Origin: Cognatundibacterium aquatile
Lineage (GTDB): Bacteria; Pseudomonadota; Gammaproteobacteria; Burkholderiales; Burkholderiaceae_D
Direction of reading: 5' to 3'
DNA length: 64,000 nucleotides
Assembly: GCF_014699135.1 (NCBI RefSeq)
Contig: NZ_JACOFT010000001.1
Coordinates: forward strand, 62,001-126,000
Both the position numbers and the translations under genes were made by a program. Positions within the stretch are counted from its first letter, which is position 1, and each line of letters opens with the position of its first letter. The notes below the pieces were generated by a model. That model searched no databases. It was not told where the DNA came from and worked only from the letters and a program-made list of their open reading frames with translations. This document shows positions 13,751 to 22,424 of this stretch, piece after piece.

Positions 13751-13831
13751 TTGTTCCTCACGCCAGAACTATTGATTAGTTTTTTGTACTTTTTTGGGGT
13801 AAGGCCAGAGTCCATATAGGAAAAGTTAGGT
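13751..13831 (-). other. Partial attC after the 201-aa gene
   Basis: The R'' core is exact (ACCTAAC on the minus strand, 13825-13831, overlapping the stop). The remainder (ACTCTGGCC, then AACTAATCAATAGTT, a small palindrome, then CTGGCGTGAGGAAC) does not give a clear R'. The right side of the site seems eroded where it meets R1. Confidence 0.45.
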
Positions 13832-14431
13832 TGCATCTGTGCAAGCCCCAAGTTTTTCTCTGACTCTACGTGCTGCTATGACTGCTCTCGCATCACCGCC
13901 TACAAAGCGAACAAATGCCAAATAAAAAACGGCTACGACAAGCATGGCTCCGTATGCCCCAGCAGATTGAACCTTGGACAAAAGTAAGATTAACCATGAA
14001 AAGTAGATGCTCATAGCCAAAACTAGGCTAGTTGAGAACCAAAACAATACCTTGGATTGCAGCCCCAAGTTTACATGAAGTGAGCCGTTTATTACTTCAA
14101 TGTATGGCAAGGCAGCGCGCAGCATAGATAGTGTTAGCCTGCCGGATTCATAGCTCCTCGCAAGAGCCTCTGTAAACTCTGGGGTGCAGATTCTACCAAG
14201 CAAATTACGCGATATCTCTTCATCCTTGGCCCTTCTAACCAAGAGCTTTAGATCCCCATTTTCCTCACACTCTTTAGCCAAAATCTCCAGCCGTTTTAAT
14301 TTTCGATTTCTAAGATGCTCGCTGTGAAATTCAAATATGGATTGGATGGATTTTATGATGGCCGCTATCCCGGCAACGATGGCAGCCGAGGCCGCAGGCC
14401 AAGATTTTAGAATTTCAAATAAATCTGTCAT
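13826..14431 (-). CDS. Membrane protein, 201 aa
   Basis: An N-terminal hydrophobic segment (AASAAIVAGIAAIIKSI, residues ~13-30) is followed by a charged helical middle (RNRKLKRLEILAKECEEN, VRRAKDEEISR). Two C-terminal helices come last (LFWFSTSLVLAMSIYFSWLI and GAYGAMLVVAVFYLAFV), then a basic tail. No family is recognised. The gene starts 14 bases after an exact attC R' core (14445-14451), as expected for the second cassette of its block. Confidence 0.75.
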   Translation of the reverse strand: MTDLFEILKSWPAASAAIVAGIAAIIKSIQSIFEFHSEHLRNRKLKRLEILAKECEENGDLKLLVRRAKDEEISRNLLGRICTPEFTEALARSYESGRLTLSMLRAALPYIEVINGSLHVNLGLQSKVLFWFSTSLVLAMSIYFSWLILLLSKVQSAGAYGAMLVVAVFYLAFVRFVGGDARAVIAARRVREKLGACTDAT

Positions 14432-14444
14432 GGAGATATATTTA

Positions 14445-14510
14445 ATCTAACGTTTGACATAAGAGGTGCGCTTTAGTGCGGCCCACTTAATGGATATATT
14501 AAAGCTTATT
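14445..14510 (-). other. attC site after the 57-aa gene
   Basis: R' is exact (GTTAGAT on the minus strand, 14445-14451), preceded by CTTATGTCAAAC, a standard L'. The opposite side (CATTAAGTGGGCCGC) pairs with GCGCACCTCTTATG imperfectly, and no clear R'' is seen. Confidence 0.65.
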
Positions 14511-14523
14511 TTTTAAAATACAT

Positions 14524-14697
14524 TTAGCCATAAAATGGAAATGCTTTATTAAATGCTGTAATAGAGAGAAGTAAAGCAACTAACGCCGAAAATACGACCT
14601 TCCATACTTTCGGATATGCCTCATAAGCCACGATTGCATTCCAAATTGCGCCCAATGCTAGAACAGTCACTTGGAGATATTGAGTTATAACTTCCAT
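14524..14697 (-). CDS. Small membrane protein, 57 aa
   Basis: An open frame from ATG at 14697 to TAA at 14524. It encodes two hydrophobic segments (residues ~6-25, YLQVTVLALGAIWNAIV; ~33-50, KVVFSALVALLLSITAF) separated by YEAYPKVW. It sits between a leader promoter and an attC, exactly where a first cassette gene belongs, which is the main reason to believe it. No family is recognised. Confidence 0.65.
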   Translation of the reverse strand: MEVITQYLQVTVLALGAIWNAIVAYEAYPKVWKVVFSALVALLLSITAFNKAFPFYG

Positions 14698-14705
14698 TTG
14701 TATGG

Positions 14706-14833
14706 CTCTAACATGATTAATTTAATAAAAGTAAACATTAACTTGGAATGTCAAAAAAGACAATTTTTTTCAACTGTCTTAAAAGCCACATATAAGCCTT
14801 GTTGTATTTGCCGTTTATGAATATGCCTAACCT
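14706..14833 (-). promoter_or_regulatory. attI-like leader with cassette promoter, copy 5 (right edge of the integron)
   Basis: On the minus strand TTGTCT (14758-14763), 17 bases, TAATGT (14735-14740), with a core GTTAGAG (14706-14712) beside the 57-aa gene. Resemblance to copy 1 continues right to about 14833 (CTGTCTTAAAAGCC, CCTTGTTGTATTTG). The dehydrogenase gene begins its 3' end there, and no integrase remnant follows. Confidence 0.75.
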
Positions 14834-14849
14834 TATCCACACTCCACCT

Positions 14850-15824
14850 TCATCCATGCAATAAATTCGTCGGTGTTCCTACGGCGAAATTCAGGATATT
14901 TTGGAATGCGGCGGCGAAATAGAGTTCGTAGCTGTCTTGTTCGACGTAGCCGATGTGCGGTGTAACGAGGACGTTTTCACGGTGCAGCAGCGGGTGGTTT
15001 TGCGGTACGGGTTCGGTTTCAAAGACGTCGATGGCGGCGAAACCGGGGCGGCCAGCATCGAGTGCGTGGACGAGGGCGTCTGGTGCCAGCAACTCGGCGC
15101 GGCTGGTGTTGACGAACAGGGCGTCCGGTTGCATGCGGGCCAGGTCGTCTGGCTGGACGATGCCGCGCGTGGCGTCATTCAGCCGTAAATGCAGGGTAAG
15201 AATATCACTGTCGGCAAAAAATGCTTCGCGCGAAGCGGCGGCCTGATAGCCATCCTGCAGCGCTTGGGCGCGGCTGGCTGCGCTGCCCCAGATGACGACA
15301 TGCATGCCAAACGCGGTGGCGTAACTGGCGATGCGTTTGCCGATTTTGCCGTAACCCCAGATGCCGAGGCTGCGTTGCTTTAAGACCCTGCCGAGGCGAT
15401 TCTGTGCGGGCTGGACGGAGGATGCCTGCCAGGTTCCCTGTTGCAGTAAAGACGCGTAATTGGTGAGGCGGCGCGAGGCGGCCATGATCAGCGCCCAGGT
15501 CAGCTCGGCGGGGGCGGTGGCGTCGCCCACGCCTTCGGCAATGGCGATGTTTTTTTCTCTGGCGGCGGTGAGGTCGATGTGTCCGGCGACTTTGCCGGTT
15601 TGTGAGATGAGTTTTAAATTCGGCAGGCGTTGCAGCAGGGCGCGCGGAAAGCGGGTACGTTCGCGGATCAGCACGAGTGCATCAAACGGGGCGAGGCGTA
15701 TCGCCAATTGGCCTATACCGACGGCGCTGCTGTTGAATACTTTGACTTCATGGTCTTTGAGCATCGCAAAGCACTGGCAATGCCGCACGACATCCTGGTA
15801 ATCATCGAGGATGGCAATCTTCAT
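14850..15824 (-). CDS. D-2-hydroxyacid dehydrogenase family protein, 324 aa
   Basis: NAD-dependent D-isomer-specific dehydrogenase fold. The Rossmann motif is IWGYGKIGKRIA (~residue 155). The catalytic Arg lies in NTSRAELL, the Glu in FETEPVP, and the His in TPHIGYVEQ. Length is typical. The YVEQ after the histidine and the N-terminus MKIAILDDYQDVV mark a subgroup near phosphoglycerate dehydrogenases whose substrate is not settled. The gene is monocistronic, just right of the integron, and read divergently from pckG with ~340 bases between. Confidence 0.88.
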   Translation of the reverse strand: MKIAILDDYQDVVRHCQCFAMLKDHEVKVFNSSAVGIGQLAIRLAPFDALVLIRERTRFPRALLQRLPNLKLISQTGKVAGHIDLTAAREKNIAIAEGVGDATAPAELTWALIMAASRRLTNYASLLQQGTWQASSVQPAQNRLGRVLKQRSLGIWGYGKIGKRIASYATAFGMHVVIWGSAASRAQALQDGYQAAASREAFFADSDILTLHLRLNDATRGIVQPDDLARMQPDALFVNTSRAELLAPDALVHALDAGRPGFAAIDVFETEPVPQNHPLLHRENVLVTPHIGYVEQDSYELYFAAAFQNILNFAVGTPTNLLHG

Positions 15825-16167
15825 GATTTTTTTTCCTTATAGAGCGTCACTGTTGAAACAGTTTCACTTTCAAAAACGGTACTACTGTGATAATAAATCT
15901 GATGTGAACTGCACCCAAATGGGCGCGTCCGTGTAGAATATCCGGTTACGTAGCTTTTTGATTCTTCCGTCCGCCTACCGCGCCGACGCAAGCTGGAGTC
16001 GGGATCATCCTCCTGATTGCCTATTATCCGACAGAACCGCCGCCATCGTGTTCGCCTTGCTGGAGCTGGGATCGTTTTCCAACCGTGCTCGCATCGCCTG
16101 ACTTTCTAACGACGACACTGCCGCGCTGCTACCCCGGTTTTTTTATTGCAATCTTATTGGAGTCAGT
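15825..16167. other. Divergent intergenic region (dehydrogenase / pckG)
   Basis: It holds a perfect short palindrome ACTGTTGAAACAGT (15849-15862) close to the dehydrogenase start, with GTTTCAC and GTGATAATAAA nearby. The part nearer pckG is GC-rich (CCGCCGCCATCG, CTGCCGCGCTGC) without an obvious promoter or riboswitch that I can name. No gene is seen. Confidence 0.5.
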
Positions 16168-18030
16168 ATGAGTCAAACAACCGCCAACGACATCGCGGCC
16201 ATCGGTGCAACAATCAATGCGCCCGCTTATGTCAAACATCAGAAGCTGATCAGCTGGATCGCTGATATTGCTGCGCTGACGAAGCCAGACAATATCGTCT
16301 GGTGCGACGGCACACAGGAAGAATATGATCGCCTGTGCGCGCAAATGGTTGCCAGCGGCACCATGAAAAAACTGAATGACGCAAAACGCCCGAACAGCTA
16401 TCTGGCGTGTTCTGATCCTACCGATGTGGCGCGTGTGGAAGACCGCACTTTCATCTGTTCTGAGAAAAAAGAAGATGCGGGCCCGACCAATAACTGGATG
16501 GCACCGGCAGAAATGCGCGCGACGCTGAACCCGCTGTTCGACGGCTGCATGAAAGGCCGCACGATGTACGTGGTGCCTTTCTCTATGGGTCCGCTGGGTT
16601 CCCCCATCGCGCATATCGGCGTTGAATTGTCTGATTCGCCGTATGTGGCAGTGAACATGCGCATCATGACGCGTATGGGCAAAGCGGTGTATGACGTGCT
16701 GGGTACGGATGGCGATTTCGTTCCTTGCGTGCACACTGTCGGCGCGCCGCTGGCCGCTGGTCAGCAAGACGTGGCTTGGCCATGCAATGCGACGAAATAC
16801 ATCGTGCATTACCCTGAAAGCCGCGAAATCTGGTCGTTTGGTTCCGGTTACGGTGGCAATGCGCTACTCGGTAAAAAATGCTTTGCGCTGCGTATCGCTT
16901 CCACCATGGGTCGTGATCAGGGCTGGCTGGCAGAACACATGCTGATTCTGGGCGTGGAATCACCAGAAGGTAAAAAACATTACGTCGCAGCGGCGTTCCC
17001 GTCAGCATGCGGCAAAACGAATTTTGCGATGCTGATCCCAGCAATCAAAGGCTGGAAAGTCACAACGATCGGTGACGATATTGCGTGGATCAAACCAGGT
17101 AAAGATGGCCGCTTGTATGCGATCAACCCGGAAGCAGGTTATTTCGGCGTGGCACCGGGCACCAACACGGCAACGAATTCAAATTGCATGGCATCGCTGA
17201 CGGCCAACACCATTTTCACGAACGTCGCGCTGACTGACGACGGCGATGTCTGGTGGGAAGGCATGACGAAAGAAGCGCCAGCGCATCTGATCGACTGGCA
17301 AGGTAAAGACTGGACGCCAGCCATCGGTAAAGAAACCGGCCGTAAAGCAGCGCATCCAAATGCCCGCTTCACTGTCGCTGCAACACAAAACCCTGTGATC
17401 GATGCCGCATGGGATGATCCTGCTGGTGTGCCAATTTCTGCATTCATCTTTGGTGGCCGTCGTTCAACGACAGTGCCATTGGTAACGGAAGCACGTAACT
17501 GGATCGAAGGCGTTTACATGGCCGCGACCATGGGCTCGGAAACTACTGCGGCGGCGGCTGGTCAGCAAGGCGTGGTACGCCGTGACCCGTTCGCGATGTT
17601 GCCATTCATGGGTTACAACATGAGCGACTATTTCCAGCACTGGCTGGATATGGGTAAGAAAATCGACGCGATCGGCGCGACTTTGCCATCGATCTACTGC
17701 GTGAACTGGTTCCGTACTGATGAAAACGGCAAATTTGTGTGGCCAGGTTTCGGCGACAATATGCGCGTGCTGAAATGGATGCTGGAACGTATCGAAGGCA
17801 AAGCGAATGGCGTGGAACACGTATTTGGTGTGACACCGAGCTTTGATGATCTGAACTGGGATGGTCTGGAATTCACCCAGGAACAATTCAATACCATCAC
17901 ATCGATCGACGTCACCGCGTGGGAAGAAGAGCTGGTGTTGCATACCGAGTTGTTTGAAAAACTGGCTTACCGTTTGCCGGCAGAACTGGAAGCAACCCGT
18001 GTGGCGTTGAAAAACCGCCTGAGCATGTAA
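16168..18030 (+). CDS. pckG: Phosphoenolpyruvate carboxykinase (GTP), 620 aa
   Basis: Converts oxaloacetate and GTP to phosphoenolpyruvate, CO2 and GDP, the entry to gluconeogenesis. The GTP-type nucleotide loop [13 protein letters not shown] is at about residue 277, holding the family's hyper-reactive cysteine. GDDIAWI follows. Other GTP-PEPCK blocks are [16 protein letters not shown] and [14 protein letters not shown]. Length is standard. The start follows TTGGAGTC. A strong terminator lies 30 bases after the stop, so it is monocistronic. Confidence 0.97.
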   Translation: MSQTTANDIAAIGATINAPAYVKHQKLISWIADIAALTKPDNIVWCDGTQEEYDRLCAQMVASGTMKKLNDAKRPNSYLACSDPTDVARVEDRTFICSEKKEDAGPTNNWMAPAEMRATLNPLFDGCMKGRTMYVVPFSMGPLGSPIAHIGVELSDSPYVAVNMRIMTRMGKAVYDVLGTDGDFVPCVHTVGAPLAAGQQDVAWPCNATKYIVHYPESREIWSFGSGYGGNALLGKKCFALRIASTMGRDQGWLAEHMLILGVESPEGKKHYVAAAFPSACGKTNFAMLIPAIKGWKVTTIGDDIAWIKPGKDGRLYAINPEAGYFGVAPGTNTATNSNCMASLTANTIFTNVALTDDGDVWWEGMTKEAPAHLIDWQGKDWTPAIGKETGRKAAHPNARFTVAATQNPVIDAAWDDPAGVPISAFIFGGRRSTTVPLVTEARNWIEGVYMAATMGSETTAAAAGQQGVVRRDPFAMLPFMGYNMSDYFQHWLDMGKKIDAIGATLPSIYCVNWFRTDENGKFVWPGFGDNMRVLKWMLERIEGKANGVEHVFGVTPSFDDLNWDGLEFTQEQFNTITSIDVTAWEEELVLHTELFEKLAYRLPAELEATRVALKNRLSM

Positions 18031-18060
18031 GTTTCTCAGCGCAATAAATTCAGCCCGGTA

Positions 18061-18090
18061 AAAAAGCGCGACGATGTCGCGCTTTTTTTA
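18061..18090 (+). terminator. Rho-independent terminator of pckG
   Basis: GCGCGAC (18067-18073), loop GAT, GTCGCGC, then seven T, preceded by six A. Confidence 0.92.
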
Positions 18091-18193
18091 TATCGATGCA
18101 AATCGAGCTGCGAGTAGTGTTTATCCTTTTTGACCTGACCAGCGCAGCAAAAATACTGACGCTAACAATCACGCCGGCAGCAGCAGAGCACGT

Positions 18194-18225
18194 AAAAAAA
18201 GCCGCTACGAATCAGCGGCTTTTTT
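18194..18225. terminator. Bidirectional terminator before the DUF2798 gene's 3' end
   Basis: A perfect stem AAAAAAGCCGCT / AGCGGCTTTTTT with a 7-base loop. It ends the minus-strand gene at 18254. Confidence 0.9.
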
Positions 18226-18253
18226 GAGACAAATCGGGTCGGTCAGTGTGCAA

Positions 18254-18646
18254 TTAACGTACAATTTTTGGCAGTTGTGGTGCTTTGACCGTTAAGCCAT
18301 TCTGCAGGGTGACTTCATCAGACACTTGCTGTATCGCTGCAATACTGATGCCCTGTGTACGACGCTTCAACACAGCAGGTTTGCTCAGGCTGCGTGAAAT
18401 TTTCTGAATCACAGGCAACGCCATGTAAGCCAGTGGAAATGCGATAGGCCAGGTCGTCAGCCACGCTTCCATCCACGATGCGAAGAAGTCGTTAGTCAGA
18501 CCAACCCACAACAAACGCAAGACGGCGGTAACGATCAAGGTCAGCAAACCTGTCATCAGCAGACTTGGCAGCATTGATGCCAGACTTCTGGAACCAGCGA
18601 CTTCACGCGGTGTTGTACGCTGGTAAGCTGGGGTATAGGCAGACAT
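18254..18646 (-). CDS. DUF2798-type membrane protein, 130 aa
   Basis: Two membrane helices are seen: LPSLLMTGLLTLIVTAVLRL and WLTTWPIAFPLAYMALPVI. The second, with its W..AWPxAFPL pattern, is characteristic of DUF2798. The C-terminus is soluble and basic. The frame extends upstream to 18679, but ATG at 18646 has GCGAG before it and is preferred. It lies in tandem with the 105-aa membrane gene and divergent, as a pair, from a LysR regulator. Function unknown. Confidence 0.75.
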   Translation of the reverse strand: MSAYTPAYQRTTPREVAGSRSLASMLPSLLMTGLLTLIVTAVLRLLWVGLTNDFFASWMEAWLTTWPIAFPLAYMALPVIQKISRSLSKPAVLKRRTQGISIAAIQQVSDEVTLQNGLTVKAPQLPKIVR

Positions 18647-18693
18647 GGTTAACTCGCTGTACACTGGGCTATGTTGCATTGCAAAATTGTTGA

Positions 18694-19011
18694 TTAACCG
18701 CGAGCCGCAAGTGCGCGCAGCTCAGCGGCCATGTTAGGCGAAGTGCTGTCGAGTTCGTTGGCGATATTGCGAACGGCCAGCATGCTGCGCAAATTGCGCA
18801 TGGCAGATTTTTCTTCGCGTGTTTTGTTTGGGAATACAGCCAGCTTCAATGCGCGCAACATGCCTGTAATCAATGGCTTAAAGACCAATAACATTGTGGT
18901 CAGGATGCTCAGGCCAATCAAAGGACGGGCAGCGGCAACCAAGGCGCTGATAGCAACTTCGGCAACAGGGAGTGCACTGGTGGCAGGGAAAGCGATATTG
19001 AGGAAAGTCAT
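18694..19011 (-). CDS. Small membrane protein, 105 aa
   Basis: One long hydrophobic region (about residues 12-50: AEVAISALVAAARPLIGLSI, TTMLLVFKPLITGML), then a charged helical tail (KTREEKSAMRNLRSM). No family is recognised. It is upstream of the DUF2798 gene on the same strand and divergent from the LysR gene, so it may be a regulated target. Confidence 0.7.
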   Translation of the reverse strand: MTFLNIAFPATSALPVAEVAISALVAAARPLIGLSILTTMLLVFKPLITGMLRALKLAVFPNKTREEKSAMRNLRSMLAVRNIANELDSTSPNMAAELRALAARG

Positions 19012-19150
19012 GATGATCTCTACTTTTATTTACATTTGGGAATAATCAGATCATATTGCATTGCAACATATAATTCTAATTTCGATTTCCTATAATCAAT
19101 ATATTATTTGTGAATAATTGCAGATAACGATATTAACGGAGGCAAACAAC

Positions 19151-20119
19151 ATGAACTTTTTGACACTGGATCTGAATTTATTGCGGGTGTTTGATGCGGT
19201 AATGATTGAGCAAAACCTGACCCGCGCAGCAGATAAACTCGCAATGACCCAGCCCGCCGTGTCAAATGCATTGAAACGCCTGCGCCATTCACTGAACGAT
19301 GAATTACTGATACGCACCGCGTATGGCGTGAAGCCGACTCCGCGCGCCGAGGCATTGTGGCCAACCATACGGCAGGCCTTGTCCAGCCTGGAATCAGCCA
19401 TTGCACCCGGTGCCTTTGATGTCTCACAGGCGCAGCTGACGTTTCGCATGGCGATGGCAGATGCCACTGCAGCACTGTGGATGCCAACGCTGGTGCGCTC
19501 CATTCAGAATGACGCTCCCGGTATTAACGTCAGGATGATGCCTCTGACAACGCGCGAACCTCGCCCTATGCTGCTACATGGCGATATCGATATTGCGGTC
19601 GGTTTTTTTCCAGGTGTCGTCGCTCAGCTTTCCGGAAGCCAGACCGCTGGCAACAGCGCCATCCGCCATGAACGGCTGTATTCTGGTCACTATGTGTGCG
19701 TGATGCGGCAGAATCATCCACTGGCAGGGAAAACCCTGACGGTCGATGATTATTGCGGTGCCAATCACTTGCTGGTGAGTTTCTCAGGACGGGCCCATGG
19801 GCTGATTGATGAAACTTTGAGCAAAATGGGGCGTGAACGACGTATTTTGCTGACCATCAACCAGTTTTTTACAGCAGGCCGCGTGGTTGCGAATTCTGAC
19901 TTGCTGACGGTGTTGCCAAGACACCTGATTTCAGCCACCGGCATGACCGACGCGCTGATCTGGACAGAATTGCCGTTTGAAACCCCGGCGGTACATATCG
20001 ATATGTTGTGGCATGAACGCGATGCCCGCAATCCCGCGCATCAATGGCTGAGAAACAATCTGATCACGATGACGCATTCCAATCTGATCCCGGAATTGCA
20101 GCAGGACAAACAGGAATAA
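19151..20119 (+). CDS. LysR-family transcriptional regulator, 322 aa
   Basis: The N-terminal winged helix-turn-helix (LDLNLLRVFDAVMIEQNLTR, AADKLAMTQPAVSNALKRLR) is of the NodD/NahR-like subgroup, whose members begin with L(D/R)LNLL. The effector domain follows from about residue 90. ATG at 19151 is taken because GGAGG lies just before it; an upstream ATG at 19118 has none. The ~140-base AT-rich gap to the divergent 105-aa gene is the likely operator. The inducer is unknown. Confidence 0.93.
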   Translation: MNFLTLDLNLLRVFDAVMIEQNLTRAADKLAMTQPAVSNALKRLRHSLNDELLIRTAYGVKPTPRAEALWPTIRQALSSLESAIAPGAFDVSQAQLTFRMAMADATAALWMPTLVRSIQNDAPGINVRMMPLTTREPRPMLLHGDIDIAVGFFPGVVAQLSGSQTAGNSAIRHERLYSGHYVCVMRQNHPLAGKTLTVDDYCGANHLLVSFSGRAHGLIDETLSKMGRERRILLTINQFFTAGRVVANSDLLTVLPRHLISATGMTDALIWTELPFETPAVHIDMLWHERDARNPAHQWLRNNLITMTHSNLIPELQQDKQE

Positions 20120-20257
20120 CTGAAAAGTATCTTATTGTTCTTTCTGATTGCTAAGCGGATTGAAACTTGTTAGGCTGCTTCATCTGTTTAACAGTTTTTT
20201 ACATTCCGCGTTGATTTTTCGCTTCGTTTCCGTATAGCGACTTACCCGCCCAGAAAG

Positions 20258-22303
20258 ATGCATACAGCCCGCTATCGCCGATTTTTTATTTTCGCCTTGT
20301 TGCTGTTATCTTTTTTACTCAAAGGATTAACAGCGCAGGCGGCAGTGACTTTGCTCGAAAAAGGCGAACAGAAAATACCTCTGCATAATAATTTTCTATT
20401 ATTTGAAGACACCACTGGCAAGCTTGATATTCAGGATATTCTGTCACCGGAGATCGCGCGCCAATTCAAACCACTGTCAAAAAATCTGAGCGCAGGTTAT
20501 TCCGAATCGGCATTCTGGCTACGTCTGGATTTACAAAGAAGCAGCGCCGACAGCAATAAGATGTGGTTGCTGGAAATGATGCCCATTATGCTTGACGATA
20601 TCCGCATGTATCGCCGCGGCAAAGACGGCAGCATGGAAATTCAACGGGCGGGTGATCACATTGCTTTCTCACAGCAGGAAATCCGGCACCACTATCCCAT
20701 TTTCAAACTTTATCTGCAGGATACAGAAACGACGACGGTGTATTTACGGATACAAAGCACTAGCTCCGTCTTTTTCCGCGCAGTATTGTGGACACCGAAT
20801 AAATTCACAGAGACCTCTGACTACATCGCCAGCCTGATGGGTATTTATTACGGTGTGATGCTGGCCATGATTATCTACAACGCGATATTGCTGATCACTT
20901 ATCGCGATATTTCCATGTTCTATTACCTGCTGCTGTCATTCGGAACCTTGGCTGCCGGTATGAGTATCAACGGCCACATAGGCATGTTTATCGCCCCCGA
21001 CTGGCCTTGGCTGGTCGACATCATGCCGGCACTGTTACCACAATTAATTATTCTCGTCTCATCGTTATTTATCAGCAGTTTTCTACGGCTCAAAGAAACG
21101 ATGCCATTTTTCTACAAGGCATTCAAAATCATGCAGGTCATGGTGCTGATTTTTATTGCCCTTATTCTGGCTGGATACAACACGACCATTGCTGAGTTTG
21201 TGCAATTAGTCGGATTGGTTCAGGTCATCTTTTTTTTACCGATCTGTTTTTTGGCAGGTCTGCGTGGGTACCTGCCGGGGTATATCGTTTGTGTTGCGTC
21301 TGTTTCCTGGGTCGTCAGTATTTTTCTCCTGCCTTTACGCAATCTCGGTATTCTGGAATCCAGCTGGATCACAGATTACGGTTTCCAGATCGGTTCTGCA
21401 ATGGAAGCGATCTTGCTGGCATTAGCACAGGCTTACAGAATCAGTCTGATTAAAAAAGAAAGCGTCGATATACAGCGGCAGTTGCTGAAAATTTCGCAGC
21501 AGGCTGAATATGAGCTGGAAGCCAAAGTGCAATTGCGAACCGCTGAACTGGATGATGCGGTTCAACGCATGAAACTGCTGGATAAAGAGAAAGACGACAT
21601 ACTCGGGATTGCGGCACATGATCTCAAAAACCCATTAACCAGTATTATCGGCATGAGTGATCTGCTGCGTAAGATGCGCCATCAGATTTCCGAAGAACAG
21701 CAGCATCAGTATCTTGAACGTATCAGTAACAGCGGTCAGCGGATGATGCATATCGTCACCAATCTGCTGGATGTGAATGCGCTGGAATCAGGACACTTTC
21801 ATTTGTCGGCACAAACCGTCGATTTCGGTCAATTGTTACGAGACATCATTCAGCAATATGAATCGGCACTGAAAGCGAAAAATCTGCATACGGTTGTGGA
21901 TATCGACAGCAGTGTTTTTGTCACCGCCGATCTGAATGCCTGCATACGTATTTTCGATAACCTGCTTTCAAACGCGATCAAATTTTCTCCGGCAGAAAAA
22001 ACAATCTGGCTGACAATCAATCAGCACAATGGCATGGGACGATTTGAAGTGCGCGATGAGGGGCCGGGTTTGTCCAGTGAAGATCAGCAACATTTGTTCA
22101 CGAAGTTTTCAAAATTATCGCCGACACCAACGGCTGGCGAACATTCCAGCGGGCTGGGTTTATCCATCGTTAAAAAACTCAGCGAGGCACAAGATGGCTG
22201 CGTCCGTTGCGTCAGTACGCTGGGTGCTGGTACCAGTTTCATGGTCGAATTACCGCTGGCGGCGGTATCTCCGGCACAGGTGCAGGTTCTGACCGGCACT
22301 TGA
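20258..22303 (+). CDS. 7TMR-DISM sensor histidine kinase, 681 aa
   Basis: Order: signal peptide (to TAQAA, ~28), a periplasmic 7TMR-DISMED2-type beta domain (~40-185), seven membrane helices (~195-400), and a coiled-coil linker. HisKA follows with phospho-acceptor His454 in AAHDLKNPL. The HATPase_c domain has an N box in FDNLLSNAIKFSP, G1 in VRDEGPGLS and G2 in SSGLGLSIV. DISM periplasmic domains are thought to bind carbohydrates or small ligands. No response regulator is adjacent, so it is an orphan kinase. Confidence 0.93.
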   Translation: MHTARYRRFFIFALLLLSFLLKGLTAQAAVTLLEKGEQKIPLHNNFLLFEDTTGKLDIQDILSPEIARQFKPLSKNLSAGYSESAFWLRLDLQRSSADSNKMWLLEMMPIMLDDIRMYRRGKDGSMEIQRAGDHIAFSQQEIRHHYPIFKLYLQDTETTTVYLRIQSTSSVFFRAVLWTPNKFTETSDYIASLMGIYYGVMLAMIIYNAILLITYRDISMFYYLLLSFGTLAAGMSINGHIGMFIAPDWPWLVDIMPALLPQLIILVSSLFISSFLRLKETMPFFYKAFKIMQVMVLIFIALILAGYNTTIAEFVQLVGLVQVIFFLPICFLAGLRGYLPGYIVCVASVSWVVSIFLLPLRNLGILESSWITDYGFQIGSAMEAILLALAQAYRISLIKKESVDIQRQLLKISQQAEYELEAKVQLRTAELDDAVQRMKLLDKEKDDILGIAAHDLKNPLTSIIGMSDLLRKMRHQISEEQQHQYLERISNSGQRMMHIVTNLLDVNALESGHFHLSAQTVDFGQLLRDIIQQYESALKAKNLHTVVDIDSSVFVTADLNACIRIFDNLLSNAIKFSPAEKTIWLTINQHNGMGRFEVRDEGPGLSSEDQQHLFTKFSKLSPTPTAGEHSSGLGLSIVKKLSEAQDGCVRCVSTLGAGTSFMVELPLAAVSPAQVQVLTGT

Positions 22304-22424
22304 ACCAGCGGATTAACTAGCGGATCAAATAACCGACTATCCGTGTAGCTGCATCTGTATTTGCAATTCGCCTTACAATCACGGCTGCTCGCCAACTTTC
22401 CATTTACTTTCCATTGTTATCATC

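Larger units (their letters stand above)
3288..14833. mobile_element. Degenerate chromosomal integron: five tandem cassette blocks
   Basis: About 11.5 kb in which every intact gene is on the minus strand, short and unrelated to its neighbours. Several genes are followed by attC-like palindromes. Five near-identical leaders (5.05, 5.95, 7.8, 13.1, 14.7 kb) carry a promoter firing leftward into each block. Copies of repeat R1 end the blocks at 3.1, 5.4, 6.1, 8.0 and 13.6 kb. An integron-integrase N-terminal fragment lies next to one leader in the divergent orientation expected for intI/attI. No complete integrase is present. The tandem-unit reading is inference; the cassette nature is well supported. 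Confidence 0.8.

Noticed and set aside
22304-22424. FMN riboswitch before riboflavin synthase
   Set aside because: The 120-base gap is too short and lacks the conserved RFN stems.
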